Position numbers and translations under genes: made by a program | Shown: positions 57,346 through 64,000 of the stretch, piece by piece | Position numbering within the stretch: the stretch's first letter is position 1 | Layout: every line of letters begins with the position of its first letter | The notes under the pieces: generated by a model | The model's input: only the letters and a program-made list of their open reading frames with translations | What the model was told of the DNA's origin: nothing | Database searches by the model: none | Source: Prochilodus magdalenae | Taxonomy: Eukaryota; Chordata; Actinopteri; Characiformes; Prochilodontidae | Direction of reading: 5' to 3' | Length of the DNA stretch: 64,000 nucleotides | Assembly (NCBI GenBank): GCA_024036415.1 | Contig: JAMWET010003603.1 | Span: 184,501 to 248,500, forward strand

Positions 57346-57502
57346 ACCAACAAACAATGGACAGGGAGAGGGAGGGAGGGCCATCCTACCTGAGGCCAAT
57401 TAGGCTCCCTCGGACCCCCGCCATGGGCAGCAGTGGCATCACTGGGGACTAAACTCATGCTCTCCTGACAATAGGGCCAGCGTTTTGCCATTTAGGAGCC
57501 AA
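57346..57502 (-). repeat. SINE3 (tRNA-type SINE)
   Basis: On the minus strand it reads GGCTCCTAAATGGCAAAACG, CTGGCCCTATTGTCAGGAGA, GCATGAGTTTAGTCCCCAGT, GATGCCACTGCTGCCCATGG, CCTCAGGTAGGATGGCCCTC. The GAGTTTAGTCCCC stretch sits where a box B (GGTTCGATTCC) would be, in degraded form. It resembles a known fish tRNA-derived SINE, but I am less sure of this than of SINE1. Confidence 0.55.
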
Positions 57503-58199
57503 GAATGGGCTCTCTCAGCAAAGCTTGCTGTGCTGGGCAATCATCAAAAATCCCATTTACACCTAATGAAAAGCTGTAGCTGCACAGAGCGTGTCACTAA
57601 CTTCAGATTAGACTGCGCTAGAACGCATTTGTGGGAGAGGCACAGAAAGGACAACTCACAATTTAGTTTTTGTTCGGATATAACAATAACTATTAAGACA
57701 TTACAATGAAGTCATCTGCATGAGACACGCCGCATCCAGAGTCCACAGGAGCACAGGGAGGAAAACATGGTACAGGAACCTCCGCTTAAAACACATCCAC
57801 AGTACTGCCACAGTGCACATTCTCCAGCAAAGAGGCAGTTCCCTGAGCCGGACAAACTGCAGCATAATCAGAAATACTTGGACATAATTGGAAAGTGTCG
57901 CTCACACACACACACTTAATGTCAGTCCAGGCATGTCCCTTATATACTGCAGTACTGCTGTATGCTGTCCAGGTTCTCACCAACTGAGGGTGCACTGCCC
58001 GATTTAGCCTAGCACAAGTTCATCAACACTAAGCTTTGATTGCTGCAATTAGTCAATCATAAAACAGTCTGTAATAATTATGATTCATTTACTCGTATGG
58101 TCACTGCATTAAAATCAATCAACTGTGAGATGTAAATGGCACCGCTCAGCAAATGAGCTCGAATGACCTGCAGTGGAGACTTCACAGTGTAAACACACA
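57503..58199. other. Unassigned sequence
   Basis: I recognise no gene or repeat in this stretch. Confidence 0.45.
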
Positions 58200-58360
58200 G
58201 GACCAGGTATTATGTGGGAGGTCGATCGTTCTCCACACTGCAGTGGCGTTGATGTGGTGGTGGTGATGAATAGTTAGCATGTTTTGTCCTGATACGAGTC
58301 TATCAGATGCAATGCTGCTCTAGGGTGGTCCTGTGGAAGTCCTGACCTTTGAAGAACAGG
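58200..58360 (+). repeat. R1 copy 4, left part (split by hAT-like copy 2)
   Basis: A diverged R1 text ends GGGTGGTCCTGTGGAAGTCC, TGACCTTTGAAGAACAGG, then is interrupted exactly at the ACAGG target. The continuation is at 59514. Confidence 0.65.
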
Positions 58361-59513
58361 CAGGGCTCTAGAGTGCGACCAATTTGGTCGCACATGCGAC
58401 CTAATTTCTCAATTGTGCGACAAAAAAAAATCTGAGGTCGCACCAGTGCGACCAGCCGTTCGATAGGGGGAAAAAAAGAAAAAGTCTTCGCGACTCTGAA
58501 AGTCTCCCTGTGGTTAAAAACAGACACACATTAGGCCCATTTCGTGGTCTAAACCAATCAAAAATAGTGAAGGGCGGGACCGGCGAATGTGAATCACAGT
58601 GTCAGTACGTTCAGTGAACGAATCAGTGAGTGAACGGGAGCCATCAATTCAGTGAACGAATCACTGAGCAAGCACAGTTCCCTCGCAATGAGAGTCTCCG
58701 CCACCAGATTCGCGGGTGATTCAGTGATTCACAGACCACACAGCAGTTCCCCTGCCGGCCTGCACGGTCGCTGCTGAATCGAATCAGCTGAGGATGTTCA
58801 GTACGTTCAGTACGTTCACTCAAATGATTCGTTCATTCGAACGAATCGTTCGCGAACGACACAACACTAGCAGTCAGACAGAGCGGTGAGTAGCCTAGGC
58901 CCGTCAGATAAACAGAGCGGGTGTAGCTGCGGATGACGAGAGACTACGAAAAGAATGATTTACAACATTTTGGTTAAGAATGTTCAGCCTGAACCGCTCG
59001 AAAATTGTTAACCTGGGAGGCTGATGGCTCCGTGTCAGAGCGTTGGTTATGTCAAGCCCTGGTCCGGAGACGGCATCAGATAACTAGCCACATACGATCG
59101 ACTCCGAGTCACAGCCTGCACTGACTGTAAGGAGTGTGGGAAGACCATGGCCGGCAGTAGTGCGTTTGTGACTGGTTCTAATACATTTAGAATTGAAGCG
59201 CTGAAAAAGCACAGTGCATCTATAAAACACATTACATGCCCGACAAATGCACTGCCCAAGTGTTACCTTTCTTGTAGAATTGTGCTTCAAATAAAGAACT
59301 TTATGTTGACCACATTGTTAGTTAATCATTTACAAGTCAATGTTGCCTATATGGACAGCGATTTAAAAAAAGAAAAGAAAAAGTGAACATGTAAAACTGC
59401 TGAATGTGATGCAGTTGAAAATTTGGGTGCACCTAACTTTGGTGCTGGTGCACCTAAGAAAAAACGTTAGGCGCACCAGTGCAACCAGTTCAAAAAGTTA
59501 GTCTAGAGCCCTG
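58361..59513 (+). mobile_element. hAT-like element, copy 2, with 5-bp target duplication
   Basis: It has the same 12-bp ends as copy 1 (CAGGGCTCTAGA and TCTAGAGCCCTG), flanked by ACAGG on both sides (58356-58360 and 59514-59518). Removing the element and one ACAGG restores GAAGAACAGGGTAGTGG, matching GAAGAACAGGGTAATAC of R1 copy 2, so the boundaries and 5-bp duplication are firmly set. The same subterminal GTGCGACC motifs, CpG-rich 5' half and CGTTCGCGAACG palindrome (58847-58858) are present. It has one unit where copy 1 has a 38-bp duplication, and is 48 bp shorter (1153 against 1201). It lies in the same orientation as copy 1, about 39.4 kb away. Confidence 0.92.
59088..59386 (+). pseudogene. 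BED/TTF-type zinc-finger remnant of a hAT transposase
   Basis: The open stretch translates as ...RLRVTACTDCKECGKTMAGS, SAFVTGSNTFRIEALKKHSA, SIKH. The C-x2-C (CKEC, 59126-59137) and H-x5-H (59210-59230) pairs around an F.TG...F..EAL.KH core match the N-terminal zinc finger of hAT-derived proteins of the KIAA1586/ZNF862 type. After the finger, the frame runs through ALPKCYLSCRIVLQIKNF to a Lys-rich end, with AATAAA at about 59290 inside it. No catalytic RNase H-like domain remains, so this looks like a transposase gene from which the middle was deleted. An ATG at 59147 lies inside the finger, so it is not a sensible start. In copy 1 the frame is cut after NALPKC. Confidence 0.7.
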
Positions 59514-59640
59514 ACAGGGTAGTGGTGAGCCACAGTGTGTAACTGCAGAACTGCCGAATGCTTCTATATGGTCACAGTGACACTCATGAAACAAGCAATG
59601 AGCGCAGATACAAAGAGGTGTACCTATTAAAGTGCTAACT
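59514..59640 (+). repeat. R1 copy 4, right part
   Basis: It continues R1 after the hAT-like insertion: ACAGGGTAGTGGTGAGCCAC, GTGTGTAACTGCAGAACTGC, CTTCTATATGGTCACAGTGA, AGATACAAAGAGGTGTACCT, ATTAAAGTGC, parallel to 20848-20998. Confidence 0.65.
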
Positions 59641-61580
59641 GGCAAGCATGCCAAGTAATATCGGAGTTTGCACCATTCCGTGCCTCATAGACGTCCATGC
59701 CTGACGTCACAGCCATGCAAACGTCAGCATGGGGACAGCGTTACCGAAAAAAATGGACCATATTTAGTGGAATGCTGGAAGTGTAGATAGTCTTTTCCGA
59801 GGGGAGAAAAGACAAGTGGACGCTCTGTGTGTTACTTCTGTCGTATGATATTGAGCTCACCTGGAATTCAACAATGAAATGTTTAGCATTCATAGCTCTC
59901 AAAAAAACATCAGGGTTGTGCAGGCAGAATTTTCCATCCTGGCTCCACAGAAAACTTTGGAATATCCTGTCATCTATCAACAGCTTCACAGTCATCTTGG
60001 TTGTATGAAAACAACGTAAGAACCCCCTTAAAAAGTGGAACTAGAGGGAATAATAACTTGGACATGTAAAGCAGCACGGAAGGATGGAGACGGGCGACTC
60101 CAAATTGTAACCATTACAATCGTGTACCAGAAAATTGATAAAATCAGAAAGTGCAGAAATTACAGTGCAGAAAACTGATTTATTTGTTGATTTAACGCCA
60201 CACATAAAATCATGACTGATGTTTACAAATGGCATTACAATTGGAACTGAGAATAAAATTCAGTTCCTGTGGATTATACAGCCACACTGTGAAGACCAGT
60301 GGCTATGACGAGCCTTGATAGAACAGTGGATGACACTGAAGGTGAGTACTGGAGTAGCCACCAAGAATGCAGACATGTTGTATTGATACTACACAAAGCT
60401 CCACCCATATTCCTATTAAGAAGTGACGTATAGCACCAAGCTTGGATCTAACACACAATGAACAGCAGTCACAGTAATACCAGTAATCCCAAAATCACAT
60501 GTGGAAATGAATGGGATACTACGCATTCTGGTGAAACAGTGAAATAGCACCGCATGTCCTTCTTCACAGGTTCAGGAACAAACCATCAGTGTAGAAACTA
60601 TTCGATTTAAAAGAAGCATACCAGTTTAAAATGTGGTATCTCTCATATCATGTAGCTCACATTATGTAGAGCAGCCCTGGATTACTCAACCTCACGGATT
60701 TGACCGAATTTCCAGGCTGTCAGTTTTCTCCCACTAGAATATCCGGCATGTTCTATGTGTCTACGTCATACATTCAAGCATTGGGAATCTCACCCCACTG
60801 TAATACTGAAACCCCGCACGATATAGAAGCCATCAAACTCAGACAGCTTCCTAGCATAACCTCAGAAGGAATCTTCACTGATGAGATGATATGATTGGGA
60901 TGTAGACAAACTCATTCAGAGTGGTTCAGTGCGAGAAACCTGCCGAAGACTTCACAGTGGGGGTGATAGGAACCAAACATCAGCTGGGTTTGCTGCCTCT
61001 GAAATGTCATCCAACAAAGTTCTTACATGAAACGGTTCAGATAGCCCTGACTGGTGCCTGAAACAATGTAGTATGACAGGTCTGTGATAACGTTGGGCTT
61101 AATATCTATTCATGGTGGCGAATACAGGTCCCCCACCTTCCAACATGGCCCCCCAAAAAAAGATTTTCCATTGTTTTACCATCGTCCACACTACACATAA
61201 ACACTCAGAGGACACATGTAGGTTCACTGGTGGTTTGGGGCATTAAATGAATGGCTATATTAGTGTTGCAGACATGACGACCCCTGGTTCCCATCACCAC
61301 CACTACAAAGAAATCTGAGTCTCTACACTGAACCATTTCACACGAAACCACTGTGAATGAATCTGTTTACATTTCTGAATTTTTCAGAAGTGTTCATAAG
61401 TTTTTATGCTCCAAAAATACAGATTTGGGGAACTTTGCCTGCAGGACAATGGCTGAACCGAGATTTACCTGGAGTAAAGGTGCAGCTGAATGGGGAATCC
61501 TATCTCAAAGCCAGTCAAAACCGAAGATCCTAGTTCAGGCATCAGCCCACACCGGATAATACGACTAGTGCCCCTTTCAG
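59641..61580. other. Unassigned sequence
   Basis: No gene is recognised. Frames of 64-84 codons (59741-59995, 60700-60894, 61353-61559) lack motifs. Confidence 0.4.
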
Positions 61581-62260
61581 ACATGAACGTGTGAATAAGC
61601 TTCTGGGAATGCTGCGCGTGCCAACGCCAAATTTAGCTAACGGTTGGCTAGGTAGCATCTGTTAGCGTTAGCATACATTCCGAAAACTACACATTTGTCA
61701 TCCAACGGCAGTCAAAACCCTTAGGATACATTTAAGTGCGTACCCAGAAAAACACCTATAGGTACATATGTGTAAAAACAAAGCAGTTAAAGTCAGTTAA
61801 TTAGTTAAGACGAAAAAAAAACCAGCTAGCATAACGGTCGCTATTAGCTAGCTACGCTAGCGTGCGGCTAGCAATGCAAAGCTAACGCCTCCCCACTTCC
61901 CTATAATGACTTGTATCGCTTAGCCGACGAGGCTTTAGGCCTGTATACCACTAAAACATGGTTCAGAGCTTTTCCAGGAGAGGCTGTGTCGAAATGTTGA
62001 TTCCACTGTAAAACATGGCCTAGTATGTTTGAGTGCAGAAAATGAGAAATGTTTCTGAATTCACAGCGATTTTCTCCCTAAAATTATGCGAGTCATGTAA
62101 CCGGGAAGCTATAAAACTAAACAAAATCACTCAGATTAAAAATAAACATCTAACCTGAATCCCAGCAGGTGTGACGGACTGGTAGGAGCTCAGAAGGCGA
62201 TCTGCTGGCTGCAGGTAAAGGTTGCCAGATTGCCCAAAGCAGTGGTTCTACATGGGTTGC
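61581..62260. other. GCTAGC/TTAGC-rich, CpG-containing stretch
   Basis: It contains GCTAACGGTTGGCTAGG, GTTAGCGTTAGC, then at 61825-61890 a cluster of TTAGCTAGCTACGCTAGC, GCGGCTAGC and CAAAGCTAACGCC. CpG is less depleted than in neighbouring kilobases by eye. A GT donor-like site (TTCAG|GTTAGA, minus strand at about 62150-62160) follows a GC-balanced stretch. This could be a promoter-proximal noncoding exon or simply an old repeat; neither is shown. Confidence 0.25.
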
Positions 62261-63815
62261 CAGATTGGACCGTTTACATCCAAGCTGTAGCTTCTTCGCT
62301 GGCCAATTCACAATAAACCAGCCATAATACTGACAAATGAAGGTTAATATTTCTATGATCAGATTTTATATGTAATTACCAAAGGTAAAATTATCATACA
62401 TATATAATCCATACATTCTGGGTTTACAAAATGTGACAAACAACAAAAAATCAAAAGTCAGAATATTATTTTAAGATTATTATTAGAAGTGGTATAACTT
62501 TTCAGGCCCTATTGGAGGTTCCGAGAATACCATCCCTTATATTCATGTATGGCAGAGTAGATTATTATTTTCATCGCTGTTGTTCTTAAAAGCGCATGTG
62601 TAGCAGGTGTAGTGGTGAGCTTATATATTACAACCCAATGCACCATTTAAGGTGGAACAGAAGAATTCGAACGTCAGTGCCAGAATGTAGACGGTATACC
62701 ATTTAAGGTGGAACAGGAGAATTTGAGCAAGAAGCTGGCAAAACGGTAGGACAAGCTGACGATGACTCTCCTTTCTATGTGACTACAAGGCCACAAATAC
62801 AAACTTCTGCTTCAACGTTGAAGCCTACAACGCACACTTTACCCCCGTGTTTGGTTTGTCCATCCAGTTATACTCTCATGAAAACACAGTTTTATATATT
62901 GTATTCAGTTGCTTATAATAGAGTCCCTGATGTCTTACATATCGCTCCTTTAATGACTGATACAAAAATATTATAATAGCTGTTAATAATAACACTACGA
63001 AGAACACTAATATAATTATAGTTATCACCACTAAATAATTACCCTATATTTTCCAGCACAAGGCCATTTTTTTACAGTCCAGTGTGATTAAAAATAGGCT
63101 GAGTTGAAAACGAAACAATCTGGCAACACTGTAGGCAATCACTAGTCATAATACCAACACAGACTAAACAGCCAGGTGTTTTTCCCATGTGTCGCCGCTG
63201 ATGTCAAGTGTGACACAAAACCACAGCAGGGTTATGCACATTAATGGGAATGTGAACTGAAATGCTGAAGGTGTAGATAAGGAAAATGTTAAGTAGTGAC
63301 CTGGGGATGTGTATAAACGCACTCTCTCATTACCCTCATTTACAGGTCAAGTAAAAACGTGTCTGAAAGGGTTATAATTGGTCGGCCTGTCCAAAGCACA
63401 GCCTACTTCACAAAAGGTCATGTTAAATAAAAAACAAGTGACCTTGTAACCCTATAATTCCCAGTCATTCTCTCTCTCTCTCTCTCTGCTGCCGTGATTT
63501 CACCCTCAGTCCAGTCACACGGTGTGCAGGTGAGCGTATTAGAGCTGCACATGGCCTTGCATTGTTTCTGTATGTGGATTTGAAGCCACAGAACTAAACC
63601 CTGAATGGAAATGCTAATTCCCCAGTAGCCATTTATCAGTGGCTTGCTTGCTGCAGGGGTGGCATAGCTACATGCCAAATCCTTCAGCATAAGGTGGCTT
63701 TCGTGCAGTGTGTCCTAATGTAGGTGTGTGTAGGGGCCTGCCTATCCTGTGTCTTGTCATACATACATAACAGTCTCATATATATAATGTATACTGTACA
63801 TATATAATGTATATA
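62261..63815. other. Unassigned sequence
   Basis: No gene is recognised. CACCATTTAAGGTGGAACAG at 62641-62660 and again ACCATTTAAGGTGGAACAGG at 62699-62718 form a short local duplication. Its core (AAGGTGGAA) also occurs in the THAP-like repeat (2354 and, reversed, 39945). A (TC)n tract lies at 63468-63487. Confidence 0.4.
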
Positions 63816-64000
63816 ATGTATGCTTGTACATTAGAGACAGTTGCTGTACTGACCAGCACCTTCAGTGACAGGCTCCTCCACCTGCGGTGTGGTAAGGAGA
63901 GATACCGCAGCTCTTTTGTCCCTACTGCTCTTAGGCGCTACAACCGGCACCTCCCCAAGGAGAGCACCAGACACTTACTACTGAAGAACACTATATGGAC
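63816..64000 (+). pseudogene. LINE ORF2 C-terminal fragment, runs off the window
   Basis: The frame is open from about 63816 to the window edge and reads ETVAVLTSTFSDRLLHLRCG, KERYRSSFVPTALRRYNRHL, PKESTRHLLLKNTIW. The R.R.SFVP.A.R..N block is the usual C-terminal end of ORF2 polymerases in fish LINEs. It starts straight after an AT-rich TATATAATGTATA repeat, so it is 5'-truncated here. Whether ORF and tail continue intact lies outside the window. It is not a host gene. Confidence 0.65.

Noticed and set aside
18942..59513. The two hAT-like copies as ends of one large composite transposon
   Set aside because: Each copy has its own complete pair of ends and its own, different target duplication, so they are separate insertions.
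1..64000. LTR retrotransposon or endogenous retrovirus
   Set aside because: I found no paired long terminal repeats, primer-binding site or gag/pol/env motif. The reverse-transcriptase pieces seen are of the LINE type.

Overview
This window is noncoding, repeat-rich vertebrate DNA, almost certainly from a teleost fish. The indications are Tc1-like DNA transposons, hAT-like elements, tRNA-derived SINEs, LINE 3' tails ending in AATAAA/ATCT-type signals, and many long dinucleotide and tetranucleotide microsatellites. One recurring interspersed family (called R1 here, four copies) and a CA-rich tRNA-type SINE resemble repeats I associate with otophysan fishes (characins, catfishes), but that placement is from memory and tentative. 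I see no intact host protein-coding gene, rRNA, functional tRNA, operon, CRISPR array or prokaryotic feature. Nearly all open frames are chance frames, microsatellite translations, or pieces of transposon genes. The window is probably intergenic or inside a large intron.

Layout. 1-8.8 kb: R1 copy, THAP-like repeat copy 1, Tc1-A copies 1 and 2, then a 73-bp minisatellite (7.29-8.72 kb) attached to a LINE 3' tail. 8.8-16.9 kb: Tc1-A copy 3, a 57-bp AT-rich minisatellite (12.57-13.88 kb), THAP-like repeat copy 2 with a 19-bp-stem palindrome. 16.9-21 kb: a Passport-like Tc1 element with perfect 31-bp end repeats and a broken transposase, then a hAT-like element (copy 1) inserted in a LINE tail, then R1 copy 2. 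21-30 kb: SINEs, a G/T-tract block at 25.67-25.94 kb, and a nested LINE/hAT-MITE/SINE at 27.2-28.3 kb. 30-44 kb: SINE pieces, more Tc1-A fragments, THAP-like copy 3, a LINE reverse-transcriptase C-terminal fossil at 43.4-43.8 kb. 43.8-56 kb: two copies of a second Tc1 family (Tc1-B), an R1 copy, a hAT-type MITE, a second, oppositely oriented 73-bp minisatellite with the same LINE flank, a polypurine tract and candidate regulatory sequence at 54.1-54.35 kb. 56-64 kb: AT/AC microsatellites, a SINE, R1 copy 4 split by hAT-like copy 2, a long unassigned stretch, and the C-terminal end of a LINE ORF running off the window.

No genes act together here in the operon sense. The organising theme is layered transposition. 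The nesting gives relative ages: the hAT-like family inserted after R1 and after one LINE; a SINE inserted into a MITE that had itself inserted next to a LINE tail. The two most informative observations are (1) a 73-bp tandem array that seems to travel as part of a LINE 3' region, and (2) a hAT-like family with 12-bp end repeats that leaves 5-bp target duplications, supported by an empty-site reconstruction inside the window. A few stretches without recognisable repeats have dense homeodomain-type AT cores and could be conserved regulatory elements. That can only be tested by alignment to other fish genomes.
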